A program made the position numbers and the translations under genes. The notes under the pieces are model-generated. The model did not search any database, was not told where the DNA came from, and was given only the letters and a program-made list of their open reading frames with translations. A DNA stretch of 64,000 nt from Oricola cellulosilytica (GTDB lineage Bacteria > Pseudomonadota > Alphaproteobacteria > Rhizobiales > Rhizobiaceae), in the NCBI RefSeq assembly GCF_019966575.1, contig NZ_JAINFK010000005.1, positions 195,431 to 259,430 of the forward strand, in the 5' to 3' direction. Position 1 is the stretch's first letter. Each line of letters starts with the position of its first letter. Below, in pieces: positions 1-8,366 of the stretch.

Positions 1-77
1 GTCTTGCCATGGTCAACGTGGCCAATCGTGCCAATGTTCACATGAGGCTTGTTGCGCTCAAACTTACCCTTAGCCAT
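1..77 (-). CDS. tuf: Elongation factor Tu, N-terminal fragment
   Basis: Only the first 25 or so codons lie in the window; the rest runs off the left edge. The reading begins [16 protein letters not shown] and reaches the GHVDHGKT nucleotide-binding P-loop, which is diagnostic of EF-Tu, the GTPase that delivers aminoacyl-tRNA to the ribosome. Three leftward tRNA genes sit just upstream, an arrangement like the tRNA-tufB transcript of E. coli, so co-transcription is likely. Identity is certain at family level. Whether this is one of two tuf copies cannot be seen. Confidence 0.95.
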   Translation of the reverse strand, partial: MAKGKFERNKPHVNIGTIGHVDHGK

Positions 78-214
78 TGCTTTTTCCTGTCTGTTTCGGG
101 TGGCCGAACATGGGAGCCCATGTTTGAGCGGCGGACATAAGGGGTAAACACCGGAGGCGCAAGGCCAAATTGCCCGCATGCACGGCACCGAAAAGCGAGC
201 TTTCAGAGCCGGAT

Positions 215-288
215 TGGAGCGGGCGAAGGGAATCGAACCCTCGTCGTAAGCTTGGGAAGCTTCTGCTCTGCCATTGAGCTACGCCCGC
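215..288 (-). tRNA. tRNA-Gly (CCC)
   Basis: The reverse strand folds as a 74-nt cloverleaf with acceptor GCGGGCG paired to CGCCCGC, a GGGTTCGATTCCC T-arm and an encoded CCA end. The anticodon loop reads TTCCCAA, giving anticodon CCC for GGG codons. It closely resembles E. coli glyU. It lies between tuf and a second tRNA-Gly in a leftward tRNA cluster. Confidence 0.95.
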
Positions 289-335
289 ATGTGAAAATGC
301 GTACTGGATGCCGAGAGGAAAATCTACGGAATTTA

Positions 336-409
336 TGGAGCGGGTAGCGGGAATCGAACCCGCATATTCAGCTTGGAAGGCTGCTGCTCTACCATTGAGC
401 TATACCCGC
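336..409 (-). tRNA. tRNA-Gly (TCC)
   Basis: A 74-nt cloverleaf on the reverse strand, with acceptor GCGGGTA paired to TACCCGC, a CGGGTTCGATTCCCG T-arm and encoded CCA. The loop CTTCCAA gives anticodon TCC for GGA and GGG codons. It is the middle gene of the tRNA-Tyr, tRNA-Gly, tRNA-Gly, tuf series. Confidence 0.96.
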
Positions 410-445
410 AGGCGCGAAAGCGCGAAGTCCGGTCAGGCACGCCGA

Positions 446-530
446 TGGTGGAGGAGGCTGGATTCGAACCAGCGTAGGCTTAGCCAACGGATTTACAGTC
501 CGTCTCCTTTAACCACTCGGACACTCCTCC
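446..530 (-). tRNA. tRNA-Tyr (GTA)
   Basis: An 85-nt class II tRNA on the reverse strand with a long variable arm. Acceptor GGAGGAG pairs with CTCCTCC, followed by ACCA. The anticodon loop contains CTGTAAA, giving GTA. It is the first gene of the leftward tRNA-tuf transcript, and a good sigma70-type promoter lies about 50 bases upstream. Confidence 0.97.
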
Positions 531-580
531 ATGGCGGCGTGAACCGGTGCGCCGATACACGGTGTGCAACGACGACGCGC

Positions 581-609
581 CTTATGATGCTGACCTCCGG
601 CGCTGTCAA
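581..609 (-). promoter_or_regulatory. Candidate promoter of the tRNA-Tyr/Gly/Gly/tuf transcript
   Basis: On the reverse strand a perfect TTGACA (609-604) is followed, after exactly 17 bases, by CATAAG (586-581), four of six matches to the -10 consensus. The predicted start near 573 is about 40 bases ahead of the tRNA-Tyr 5' end, a normal leader length for a stable-RNA operon. No experimental support is visible. Confidence 0.6.
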
Positions 610-703
610 CACGCATCGCGGGCTTTTTCCCGTTTGCGTGCGACAATCCCTTGCGGTGCATGCGGCGTTGTGATGTTCGTGCCGCTCAAAGCACAACCGG
701 AAG

Positions 704-1525
704 ATGGAAATGGCCGACAGGAACGACAAGGGGAGCCCCAGGGACAGCCATTACGCCCGTCTCCGGCGCGCCCACCGCGACGCGAAGCCGGCAGAGCCGG
801 ACGACGGTCACGTACATCTCTATGGCCTCCATACGGTGCGTGCCGCGCTTGCCAATCCGAAACGTCAGCATTTCCGCCTGCTGGCGACGCGCAACGCTCT
901 CGCCCGCCTTGAGGAAGGGGGAAGCGCGCCCCGCTGCAAGGTGGAGACTGTCGAGCCGAAGGAGATCGACCGGTTGACCGGTTCTGACGCCGTTCACCAG
1001 GGGGTGCTACTCGAAACGCTGCCCCTGACGCCCAAGCCCCTTCGCCAGTTGGGCGAGACGGATCTTGTGCTGGTGCTCGATCAGGTGACCGATCCGCACA
1101 ATGTCGGTGCGATCATGCGTTCTGCGGTGGCGTTCAATGCAGGCGCAATCGTCACCACCGCTCGGCACAGCCCCGTCGAATCGGGCGTCCTTGCGAAAGC
1201 CGCTTCCGGCGCGCTGGAGCATGTCGATCATATCCACGTGCGCAACCTTGCGGTCGCCCTCGAAGAGCTCAGCGCAGCCGGGTTTCAGACCGTCGGTCTC
1301 GATTCCGATGGCGAGGCGGATCTCGAAACTACCGTCAAGGGCCCGAAGATCGCGCTCGTACTGGGCGCTGAGGGCAAGGGCCTGCGGCAAAAGACGCGCG
1401 AGACGGTCAGCGCCCTCGCCCGTCTCGACATGCCGGGCGCCATACGCTCGCTTAACGTGTCGAACGCGGCTGCGTTGTCGCTTTACGTCGCACGCCGCTT
1501 TGGTCTTGGACAACGCATGCCCTGA
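704..1525 (+). CDS. rlmB: 23S rRNA 2'-O-methyltransferase, TrmH/SpoU family (RlmB-like)
   Basis: A 273-residue SPOUT methyltransferase that by homology methylates the ribose of G2251 in 23S rRNA using S-adenosylmethionine. A charged N-terminal tail precedes a substrate-binding domain beginning GLHTVRAAL near residue 46. The catalytic knot follows, with all three SpoU motifs: LDQVTDPHNVGAIMRSA, LVLGAEGKGL and MPGAIRSLNVSNAAALSLY. Length fits RlmB. A second ATG at 710 has similar upstream context and could be the true start. The gene diverges from the tRNA-Tyr operon and stands alone. The family is clear; the exact target nucleotide is inferred. Confidence 0.88.
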   Translation: MEMADRNDKGSPRDSHYARLRRAHRDAKPAEPDDGHVHLYGLHTVRAALANPKRQHFRLLATRNALARLEEGGSAPRCKVETVEPKEIDRLTGSDAVHQGVLLETLPLTPKPLRQLGETDLVLVLDQVTDPHNVGAIMRSAVAFNAGAIVTTARHSPVESGVLAKAASGALEHVDHIHVRNLAVALEELSAAGFQTVGLDSDGEADLETTVKGPKIALVLGAEGKGLRQKTRETVSALARLDMPGAIRSLNVSNAAALSLYVARRFGLGQRMP

Positions 1526-1613
1526 CCCATTTTGGCCTGAATTTTCGCTTTAGGGTCCGCGCAAGGTGTCCTAAATATGACCCTGAATTGACGGAGAGAA
1601 AAGGAAACTCCAC

Positions 1614-2267
1614 ATGAAAAAAGCAACAACACTCAGCATGGCGGGTCTCCTGGCCTTCACCGCGGCGTGCACCACCGTCGACCCGTACACGGGTCAGCAG
1701 AAGGTTTCGAACACGGCCAGCGGCGCGGCCATCGGGGCCGGCGTGGGCGCACTGGCGGGTCTCGCCGCTGGAGGCGACGACCGCCGCAATGCACTGATCG
1801 GGGCCGGGGTCGGCGCTCTCGCGGGAGGCGCGGTCGGCAATTTCATGGATCAGCAGGAAGCCGAACTGCGCGCGGAACTTCAGGCCACCGGGGTCAGCGT
1901 CACGCGCGTCGGCAACAACATCGTGCTCAACATGCCGAGCAACATCACCTTCGCAACCGATCAGGATCAGATCAATCCGGCCTTCTACCCCACGCTGAAT
2001 TCGGTCTCCACCGTGCTGCGCAAGTACAACCAGACCCTGGTCGATGTTTACGGTCACACCGATTCGACCGGTTCGGACGGCTACAACCAGGCGCTCTCGC
2101 AGCGCCGCGCAAATTCCGTCGCCAACTATCTGATCCAGGGTGGCGTGAGCCCGCAGCGGCTGGTCGCTACCGGTTTCGGCGAAAGCCGGCCGATTGCATC
2201 GAATGCCTCCGAGGCCGGCCGTTCGCAGAACCGCCGCGTCGAAATTCAGATCGTACCCTTGAGCTGA
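1614..2267 (+). CDS. OmpA-family outer-membrane lipoprotein with glycine-zipper region
   Basis: A 217-residue envelope protein. The signal peptide ends in a lipobox, FTAAC, so Cys19 would be lipidated. Residues about 35-80 are a glycine-zipper repeat (GAAIGAGVGALAGLAAGG and GAGVGALAGGAVGN). The C-terminal half is an OmpA/MotB peptidoglycan-binding domain with GHTDSTGSDGYNQALSQRRA and NRRVEIQI. Homologues such as YiaD anchor the outer membrane to peptidoglycan. A good ribosome site (ACGGAGAGAAAAGG) precedes the ATG. It is monocistronic and ends at a strong hairpin terminator. Confidence 0.9.
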   Translation: MKKATTLSMAGLLAFTAACTTVDPYTGQQKVSNTASGAAIGAGVGALAGLAAGGDDRRNALIGAGVGALAGGAVGNFMDQQEAELRAELQATGVSVTRVGNNIVLNMPSNITFATDQDQINPAFYPTLNSVSTVLRKYNQTLVDVYGHTDSTGSDGYNQALSQRRANSVANYLIQGGVSPQRLVATGFGESRPIASNASEAGRSQNRRVEIQIVPLS

Positions 2268-2289
2268 TCAGAAGTTCGGAAAAGATGAG

Positions 2290-2317
2290 AAAAAGGCGGC
2301 CGACCGGCCGCCTTTTT
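2290..2317. terminator. Bidirectional rho-independent terminator
   Basis: A-run, perfect GGCGGCC / GGCCGCC stem with a four-base GACC loop, then a T-run. It sits between the convergent lipoprotein gene and the leftward small membrane protein gene, whose stop codon abuts the T-run. The symmetrical A and T tracts allow it to serve both strands. Confidence 0.85.
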
Positions 2318-2610
2318 CATGCGTCGGGATCGCCGTCCAATTCGCCTGCATCGCGCGCCCGCATCTCCTCGATGTCGTCGGCCATCAGCGCAAGATGCTG
2401 CTCGATCAGCGACAGGTTGGCGATCAAGCCGCAGACAAGGGCAGCCACAACCAGTCCCGCGACGAGGCCAAGTCCGGCACCGAAGGTCAGGTTTTCGCCG
2501 ACCTGGTAGGCTTGCCGGTAGCCCAAATATGCCCCGCCGGCGACGATGATGAGCGCGAGCCCCGGATTGATGGTCTCGAGCAGTTCGGCGAGAAACCTTG
2601 AAAATCGCAT
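2317..2610 (-). CDS. Small two-helix membrane protein, function unknown
   Basis: A 97-residue protein with a GAGGT ribosome site before the ATG at 2610. Two hydrophobic stretches (about residues 17-30 and 43-66) suggest two transmembrane helices. A charged C-terminal tail rich in Asp and Glu (MADDIEEMRARDAGELDGD) should be soluble. It lies 44 bases downstream of the ribokinase gene on the same strand, so it is probably the last gene of that operon. I recognise no family. A role in sugar uptake is only suggested by position. Confidence 0.7.
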   Translation of the reverse strand: MRFSRFLAELLETINPGLALIIVAGGAYLGYRQAYQVGENLTFGAGLGLVAGLVVAALVCGLIANLSLIEQHLALMADDIEEMRARDAGELDGDPDA

Positions 2611-2654
2611 GGCAACCTCGTTCGCTTGGTGACGGGGTAAAACGGTATCGCGTG

Positions 2655-3584
2655 CTAGCCGGTTCCGGCCAGTAGCGCCTCGATCTCGCCGCGTGCCGGC
2701 ATAGAAGGCGCTGTCCCCGGGCGTGTGACGGAAATCGCCGCCGTCGCGCAGCCGAACCGCACCGCCTCGACCGGATGCCTGCCCTCTGACAGTGCGACCG
2801 CGAATCCGCCGTTGAAGGCGTCGCCCGCGCCGGTTGTCTCCACCACGGGTCCCGCGCTGAACGCCGGAACGTGTTCCGAAATGTCCTTTCCATGGATCAG
2901 CGCGCCGCGTTCGCCGAGCGTGATCACCGCTGCGCCGACACCCTTGCGCATGAATATTTCCGCTGCCTGCCGTGCCTGATCGATCGTTTCCACCGTCTGG
3001 CCGGTAATTTCGGCCGCTTCCGTTTCGTTGGGCGTGACATAACTGCACAGCGCCAGCATCGCGTCGCTCACCGGCGCGGCCGGGGCCGGATTGAGGATGG
3101 TGATCGCACCGCCGTTGCGGGCGATGCCCAGCGCATGCTCGGCGGCGTCCATCGGCTGTTCCAGTTGCGTGATGAACACCGAAGACCGGGCGATCCGATC
3201 GGCATGGGCATCGACGTCCGAGGTGGAGATCTTCGCCGCGGCGCCAGGAGAAATGATGATCGCGTTGTCGCCGGTCGCTTCTTCGATGAAGATATAGGCC
3301 GCCCCGGTGTAGCTGTCCGGGTCATGCGTCACCAGCGGCTCGACCCCGGCGTCGGCCCAGGTTTTGATGGCCAGTTCGGCGAACGCATCCTTGCCGAGGC
3401 GGGTGATGATCGCTGCGCGTCCCCCTGCTCGCGCCGCGGCGACCGACTGGTTCGACCCCTTGCCGCCCGGTCCGAGCACGAACGACTTGCCGAGGATCGT
3501 CTCCCCCAAGCGCGGCTGGCGCTCCGCCCGGTAAGCGGTGTCGGCGACGAACACGCCGAGGATGGTGATGCCGCCGTCAGTCAT
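2655..3584 (-). CDS. rbsK: Ribokinase (PfkB family)
   Basis: A 309-residue cytoplasmic sugar kinase that by homology transfers phosphate from ATP to O5 of D-ribose or a similar pentose. Visible features are the sugar-binding GPGGKGSNQSVAAARAG signature near residue 38 and the ATP/catalytic signature ETTGAGDAFNGGFAVALSEG near residue 250, whose Asp is the catalytic base. Length is typical. A GGGGAG ribosome site lies 8 bases before the ATG. It follows the FucU gene by 26 bases in a leftward operon with a sugar ABC ATPase, so the substrate may be another aldose that passes through the mutarotase. Confidence 0.88.
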   Translation of the reverse strand: MTDGGITILGVFVADTAYRAERQPRLGETILGKSFVLGPGGKGSNQSVAAARAGGRAAIITRLGKDAFAELAIKTWADAGVEPLVTHDPDSYTGAAYIFIEEATGDNAIIISPGAAAKISTSDVDAHADRIARSSVFITQLEQPMDAAEHALGIARNGGAITILNPAPAAPVSDAMLALCSYVTPNETEAAEITGQTVETIDQARQAAEIFMRKGVGAAVITLGERGALIHGKDISEHVPAFSAGPVVETTGAGDAFNGGFAVALSEGRHPVEAVRFGCATAAISVTRPGTAPSMPARGEIEALLAGTG

Positions 3585-3610
3585 GATGGCGCTCCCCTGC
3601 TCTCACGAAA

Positions 3611-4060
3611 TCAGGCATCTGGCGGAATTACCCCCTTGCGGAAGGCGAAACATCCGTAGAAGCGGCGCTCGCCGGTCTGGATGACGCAATAGGCCTTCTT
3701 GGCCCGCTCGTAGAATGCGTAGCGCTCGATCGAGATCATCGGCCAGGGCTTTCCCTCCGCGGCGTCGATCTCGGCCTGTACCTCGGCCTGGACCGGCGGC
3801 ACCTCGTCCGGTGAGCCGACGATTTCCATCCGCGCCACCGCGTCGTCGACGAACGTGTCCAGCGGATAGACCGAGAGCACCGCCTTCACCACCTCAGCGG
3901 CGCTGGCGTCGATCCGCAGGACCTTCCCGAGAACCGTCTCCCGGGCGACCGAATCGGACGGAAAATTCGTATCGGCGATGATCAGATCGTCGCCATGTCC
4001 CATCGCTCGAAGCGCTCTGAGCACATCGGCGTTCAATTTCGGATCGATCCCCTTCAGCAT
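3611..4060 (-). CDS. fucU: FucU/RbsD-type sugar mutarotase
   Basis: A 149-residue protein of the RbsD/FucU family, which interconverts anomers of L-fucose, ribose and related sugars without cofactor. The catalytic MGHGDDLIIADTNFPS segment, with its His-Gly-Asp, lies near residue 20. The C-terminal RFYGCFAFRKGVI matches the FucU branch rather than RbsD, as does the length of about 150. A GGGAGAG ribosome site precedes the start. It lies between rbsK and the ABC ATPase, consistent with presenting the right anomer to a kinase or dehydrogenase after uptake. The actual sugar is unknown. Confidence 0.87.
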   Translation of the reverse strand: MLKGIDPKLNADVLRALRAMGHGDDLIIADTNFPSDSVARETVLGKVLRIDASAAEVVKAVLSVYPLDTFVDDAVARMEIVGSPDEVPPVQAEVQAEIDAAEGKPWPMISIERYAFYERAKKAYCVIQTGERRFYGCFAFRKGVIPPDA

Positions 4061-4087
4061 GCTGCTCTCCCTGATCCTGTTCTGCTT

Positions 4088-5158
4088 CTAGCCGAATGCA
4101 AGGCGCCTTCCCGTCTCCGAGTCGAACACGTGCACCAGATCCGTGCGCGGCCGGACATGCACCGTATCGCCGGGCCGGAAATCATGGCGCTCCCGGAACA
4201 GCGACACGATCTGGTGCCCCGCCGACCGGAAAAACACCATTGTTTCCGATCCGGTCGGCTCGATCACGCCGACGGTAGCCTCTATCCCGCGGTCGCTGAG
4301 CTCGATGTGCTCGGGCCGAATGCCGTAGACCACCTTTCGCCCCTCACCGAGCGAGGCCGCCTCCTTTGGAAGCGGAAGCCGCATTTCCCCAGCCTCGACG
4401 GCCGGTTCCTCCCCGGTCCTGATCGCACCTTCCATCAGGTTCATCGACGGCGAGCCGATGAAGGTCGCGACAAAGGTGTTTTGCGGCGCATCGTAAAGTT
4501 CAAGCGGCGAGCCGATCTGCTCGACATTTCCGTCATTCATCACAACGATCCGGTCGGCCATCGTCATCGCCTCAACCTGGTCATGGGTCACGAACACGGT
4601 CGTCGTCTTAAGTCTCTGGTGCAACTCCTTGATTTCAGTACGCATCTGAACGCGGAGCTTGGCATCGAGATTGGAGAGCGGCTCATCGAACAGGAAAACC
4701 TGCGGATCGCGCACCAGCGCCCGCCCCATGGCGACCCGCTGGCGCTGCCCGCCGGAGAGCTGGCGCGGATAACGCTTCAGGTAGGGCTGGAGTCCGAGAA
4801 TTTCCGATGCGGTCCCGACACGTTCAGCAACCACAGAAGGGTCGACACCTTTCAGCCGAAGCGAAAAGGCCATGTTTTTCTCTACCGTCATGTGCGGATA
4901 GAGGGCGTAACTCTGGAACACCATCGCGATGTCCCGGTCCTTCGGCGGCACGCTGTTCACGACCCTGTCCCCGATAGCGATGGTTCCGCCGGTGATCGCC
5001 TCAAGCCCGGCAATCATCCGCAAAAGGGTGGATTTCCCGCAGCCGGACGGCCCGACAAGAACGACGAACTCGCCATCTTCGATGCTGACGTCGATGCCGT
5101 GGATTACCTCCAGATCGCCGTAATTCTTGCGAACGCCGTTGATCGCGACTTCGGCCAT
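4088..5158 (-). CDS. Sugar ABC transporter ATP-binding protein (UgpC/MalK type)
   Basis: A 356-residue CUT1-family ATPase that drives sugar import at the inner membrane. Walker A is GPSGCGKST near residue 37, the signature is [15 protein letters not shown], Walker B is VFLFDEP, and the H-loop is [17 protein letters not shown]. The C-terminal 120 residues are the TOBE/OB domain typical of MalK-like subunits. A GGAGGGG site lies close to the ATG. It is divergent from the binding protein and permease genes at 5502-9284, and these are its obvious partners because no other CUT1 ATPase lies nearby. Confidence 0.93.
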   Translation of the reverse strand: MAEVAINGVRKNYGDLEVIHGIDVSIEDGEFVVLVGPSGCGKSTLLRMIAGLEAITGGTIAIGDRVVNSVPPKDRDIAMVFQSYALYPHMTVEKNMAFSLRLKGVDPSVVAERVGTASEILGLQPYLKRYPRQLSGGQRQRVAMGRALVRDPQVFLFDEPLSNLDAKLRVQMRTEIKELHQRLKTTTVFVTHDQVEAMTMADRIVVMNDGNVEQIGSPLELYDAPQNTFVATFIGSPSMNLMEGAIRTGEEPAVEAGEMRLPLPKEAASLGEGRKVVYGIRPEHIELSDRGIEATVGVIEPTGSETMVFFRSAGHQIVSLFRERHDFRPGDTVHVRPRTDLVHVFDSETGRRLAFG

Positions 5159-5501
5159 TTCCCCTCCACCCGAATTTGACCGGTCTGAAATGAGCCCACA
5201 AGGCAGCCGATTTCAAGCACTAACTTTAAAGACTGATTTCACCACGCCCGTCAGCGAACATATTGCTGCCGCGATGTTTTCCGCGTCAGGGCTCGATTGA
5301 CAGTTTTCAAATTTGAGCCTTACACTCGCCCTGCAAGTAGTTGGTATTGTGGTGTTCCAGCCCTGAAAACAGAAGCGGCCAGACGGAAAGCGAAAGAGGA
5401 TCGCCGACCGCACAACCGCAATTCGGGTTTTTGCGAATTTCGCTCATGCAGCTTGCATTGCCGGGCGTTTTTTGCGCCGGCTCCAACCAGGGAGGAATGG
5501 C
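5159..5501. other. Divergent intergenic control region of the first sugar locus
   Basis: This 343-base gap between the leftward ABC ATPase operon and the rightward binding-protein operon holds no convincing gene. It is AT-richer than its surroundings. It contains a TTGACA-type promoter with an embedded palindrome on the plus strand (5297-5326) and an 8-base CTTTAAAG palindrome at 5224-5231 on the side of the leftward operon. No regulator gene is adjacent. Confidence 0.6.
5297..5326 (+). promoter_or_regulatory. Candidate promoter with internal operator palindrome
   Basis: A perfect TTGACA at 5297-5302 is followed after 18 bases by TACACT (5321-5326), four of six matches to the -10 box. The spacer holds a perfect 10-base palindrome, TCAAATTTGA (5307-5316), where a repressor would block RNA polymerase. 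The implied leader to the ATG at 5502 is about 165 bases. Confidence 0.5.
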
Positions 5502-7172
5502 ATGAAACTTGGTGTTTACGAAAAGCTGATGGCCATGCAGGCCAGCCGCCGGACGCTGCTCAAGGGCGCTGCCGGCGCGACCGCTGCGCTGTCTGCGTCG
5601 ACCGTTCTTGGCGGTCTTGCGACCAGCGCCTTCGCGCAGGACAATATCCGCGCGGAGATCCTGAAGATTCCGGGTGTGGGCGCCGGCTCGCCCGGCGACG
5701 CCGAATGGCAGAAGGTCGGCGAACTGTGCCTCGGGGGCACGAAATCGACCGTCGAGGAGGGCGAGTTCGAGGGCGTCGAACTGACCTTCATGGGGCTCAA
5801 CAACCAGAACCTCCACAACTTCCTGTTCCGCGGCTTCCTGAAGCCGTGGGAGGCCTATACCGGCGCGAAAATCAACTGGATCGATCTGGCCCAGGCTGAC
5901 TATAACGCCCGGCTCCAGCAGTCGATCGCCACCGGCACGGTCGACTTCGACATCATCGAGATGGGGGCGCCGTTCGAGGGTGACGTGCTGGGCAAGGGTC
6001 TCGCCTCCGAGATGCCGGACTGGGTCCGGGATCTGATCGACATGGACGACTATGTCGACTACCTGAAGGAGCCCGTCGGTACGTGGGACGGAAAGACCTA
6101 CCGGATCTCGATCGACGGCGACTGCCACACCTTTGCCTACCGCACCGACTATTACGAGTCTGACGAATTGAAACAGGCTTGGGCCGAGTCCGGTGGAGAG
6201 GGCGACTGGGCGCCACCGACAACCTGGGAACAGGTTCAGGCCCACTCGAAGTTCCTGGCCGGCAAGAAGGATCCGCTGACCGGCCTTGATGCGCACGGTT
6301 TCCTCGATCCGCTCAAGGGCTGGGGCGGCTTCGGCTTCTACTTCCTCGAGGACCGGGCAACCGCTTACGCAAAGCACCCGGACGACCCGGCATGGCTCTT
6401 CGATCCGGAGACAATGAAACCGCGGGTCAACAATCCGGCGTTCGTTCAGGCGATCCAGGACGTCATGGACCTGATCGCCATATCCGGCGCGTACCCTGCC
6501 GATCAGATCAACGCCGACCCCGGCACGACCGCGTTCCAGCAGTTCCTCGCCGGTACCGGTGGCATGCTGACATGGTGGGGCGACGTGGGTTCGAGCGCTC
6601 GCACCTCCGATACGTCGGTAGTGGGCGATGTTGTCGGCTTCTCGACCCTTCCCGGATCGAACCGGGTCTACAATTCGCAGACAAGCGAATGGGAAGACAA
6701 GGCCAACGAGGCGCCAAACATGGCCTATATCGGCTGGGGCATCTACGTCATGGCCCGCGTCGATGGCGACGAGAAGAAAAAGAAGGCGGCCTGGTCGGCG
6801 GCGGCACATCTTGGCGGCAAGGACCTGTCCCTGTGGGCGTCGGCCTATCCGTCCGGCTTCCAGCCCTACCGCAATTCGCACTTCCAGTACGACGAATGGG
6901 AAGAAGCCGGTTACGACCGCGCCTACATCGAGGATTATCTCGGGTCGAACGCCGACAGCTACAACCACCCGAACGCCGCGATCGAACCGCGCATTCCCGG
7001 CATCTTCCAGTACTATTCGGTCGCCGAAGACGAACTGGCCAAGGGCTTTGCCGGCCAGTACGGCTCGGCACAGGAAACCGCGGACGCCATCGCCGCGGCT
7101 TGGGAGAAGATTACCGACCAGATCGGCCGGGATTCCCAGATCGCGCTCTACAAGGCGTCGCTCGGCATGTAG
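5502..7172 (+). CDS. Extracellular sugar-binding protein, large Tat-exported type
   Basis: A 556-residue periplasmic solute-binding protein of the CUT1 class. It is larger than the usual 420-450 residues. The N-terminus carries a twin-arginine signal (ASRRTLLKGAAG) and an Ala-rich core ending ATSAFAQD, so it is probably folded before export. The start at 5502 is chosen over an upstream in-frame ATG at 5472 because of the strong GGGAGGA site just before it. Cognate permeases follow immediately, with a stable hairpin between. Such large binding proteins occur in several rhizobial carbohydrate and polyol systems; the ligand is not evident. Confidence 0.88.
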   Translation: MKLGVYEKLMAMQASRRTLLKGAAGATAALSASTVLGGLATSAFAQDNIRAEILKIPGVGAGSPGDAEWQKVGELCLGGTKSTVEEGEFEGVELTFMGLNNQNLHNFLFRGFLKPWEAYTGAKINWIDLAQADYNARLQQSIATGTVDFDIIEMGAPFEGDVLGKGLASEMPDWVRDLIDMDDYVDYLKEPVGTWDGKTYRISIDGDCHTFAYRTDYYESDELKQAWAESGGEGDWAPPTTWEQVQAHSKFLAGKKDPLTGLDAHGFLDPLKGWGGFGFYFLEDRATAYAKHPDDPAWLFDPETMKPRVNNPAFVQAIQDVMDLIAISGAYPADQINADPGTTAFQQFLAGTGGMLTWWGDVGSSARTSDTSVVGDVVGFSTLPGSNRVYNSQTSEWEDKANEAPNMAYIGWGIYVMARVDGDEKKKKAAWSAAAHLGGKDLSLWASAYPSGFQPYRNSHFQYDEWEEAGYDRAYIEDYLGSNADSYNHPNAAIEPRIPGIFQYYSVAEDELAKGFAGQYGSAQETADAIAAAWEKITDQIGRDSQIALYKASLGM

Positions 7173-7184
7173 CCAATCGAAACC

Positions 7185-7208
7185 GGCGGCGGGCTCCGGC
7201 CCGTCGCC
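7185..7208 (+). terminator. Intercistronic hairpin (attenuator) after the binding protein gene
   Basis: GGCGGCGGGC pairs with GCCCGTCGCC (one G-U) around a TCCG tetraloop, followed by ATTTTCCC. Thirteen bases after the binding protein stop and before the first permease, such hairpins usually protect or terminate most of the message so that binding protein outnumbers permease. Confidence 0.65.
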
Positions 7209-7241
7209 ATTTTCCCAAACCAATCTCCGGGCCGAAAATCC

Positions 7242-8360
7242 ATGAGCGTCATCGAAGGCGACCGCCTTCACACAGTAAGCGGCGAGGAACTGTCGAAAGC
7301 CCGGATCGCTGCCGGCAGGGTCGTGCTCTGGGGAAGTGCGCTTGTCCTGCTCATCATGGTTCTCGTCCAGGCCCTGCATAGCGCCAGGCAGATTCCATTC
7401 GGTTTCGAAAATTGGCGTCCGGTTCTCTATGCCTACTTCTTCTGGGCGTTCGCACTGTGCGTGTCCCGCGTGTTGATATACGGCGAGCAGGGCAAGAAGG
7501 CGTTGTTCGTCCTTCCGGCCGTCCTCTTCGTCGTTTCGATGGTCGTGTTTCCGCTGGTCTTCGGCCTCTACATCTCCTTTACCGACTGGAACCTCAGTTC
7601 GCTGACCGGACGCAAGTTCAACGGCCTCGACAATGTGAGGCAGATGTGGACGGACCCGTTCTACTGGAACGCGCTTCGGAACATGGTCGTGTATGTGTTC
7701 GCCATCCTGGCCGAATACGCCGTCGCCTTCGGACTGGCGATGCTCCTGAATGCGCAGATCGTCGCGCGGAAGTTTTGGCGGGTGATCTTTCTCCTGCCGC
7801 TGATGCTCAGCCCGGTGGCGATCAGCTGGATGATCGGCAAGTCGATGATGGAGGTCCGTTTCGGTCCCCTCGCCCGCCTAGCCCGCTGGCTTGGCTGGGA
7901 GAATCCGTCCTTTTTCGGCTCCCCGGAGATCGCCAAGTTGACCATCATGCTGATGGACGCGTGGAACTTCATTCCATTCATGATGATCATGATTCTGGCT
8001 GGCCTGCAGGCCCTGCCGAAGGAGGTTCTGGAGGCTGCCAAGGTGGATGGCGCGTCGGCTTGGCAGAGCTTCTGGCGCGTGACCTTCCCGCTTATGCTCC
8101 CGGTCTCCGTTACCGCCATAATGATCCGCATCATCTTCAAGCTGAAGCTGGCCGACATCATTATCAACGTTACGGCGGGCGGGCCTGGCGGTGCCACCGA
8201 CTCGGTGACCAGTTTCATATTCCGCGAATATCGCGACCGGTCGAATGTGGGGTACGGCACGCTGCTAGCCATGTTCTATCTGGTGCTGATCGTCATCTTC
8301 ATGACTGCGCTGCTGAAGATCTCCGACCGGATCGTCCGGCGCGCCACGGGCACGGGCTGA
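7242..8360 (+). CDS. Sugar ABC transporter permease (MalF type)
   Basis: A 372-residue inner-membrane permease. Hydrophobic segments near residues 28-46, 60-77 and 88-110 precede the core membrane domain, so it has more N-terminal helices than a minimal six-helix subunit. The cytoplasmic EAA loop that contacts the ATPase is present as EVLEAAKVDGASAWQSFWRV followed by FPLMLP. It is followed after six bases by the second permease. No strong ribosome site is visible at the ATG. Substrate is unknown; it should work with the divergent ATPase at 4088-5158. Confidence 0.9.
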   Translation: MSVIEGDRLHTVSGEELSKARIAAGRVVLWGSALVLLIMVLVQALHSARQIPFGFENWRPVLYAYFFWAFALCVSRVLIYGEQGKKALFVLPAVLFVVSMVVFPLVFGLYISFTDWNLSSLTGRKFNGLDNVRQMWTDPFYWNALRNMVVYVFAILAEYAVAFGLAMLLNAQIVARKFWRVIFLLPLMLSPVAISWMIGKSMMEVRFGPLARLARWLGWENPSFFGSPEIAKLTIMLMDAWNFIPFMMIMILAGLQALPKEVLEAAKVDGASAWQSFWRVTFPLMLPVSVTAIMIRIIFKLKLADIIINVTAGGPGGATDSVTSFIFREYRDRSNVGYGTLLAMFYLVLIVIFMTALLKISDRIVRRATGTG

Positions 8361-8366
8361 CCGGAA

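Noticed and set aside
3995..5179. A 394-codon open frame on the plus strand.
   Set aside because: It is the shadow of the ABC ATPase gene, which has all Walker and signature motifs.
5307..7379. A 690-codon open frame on the minus strand.
   Set aside because: It is antisense to the sugar-binding protein gene, has no family resemblance, and overlaps a gene with a clear Tat signal and start site.
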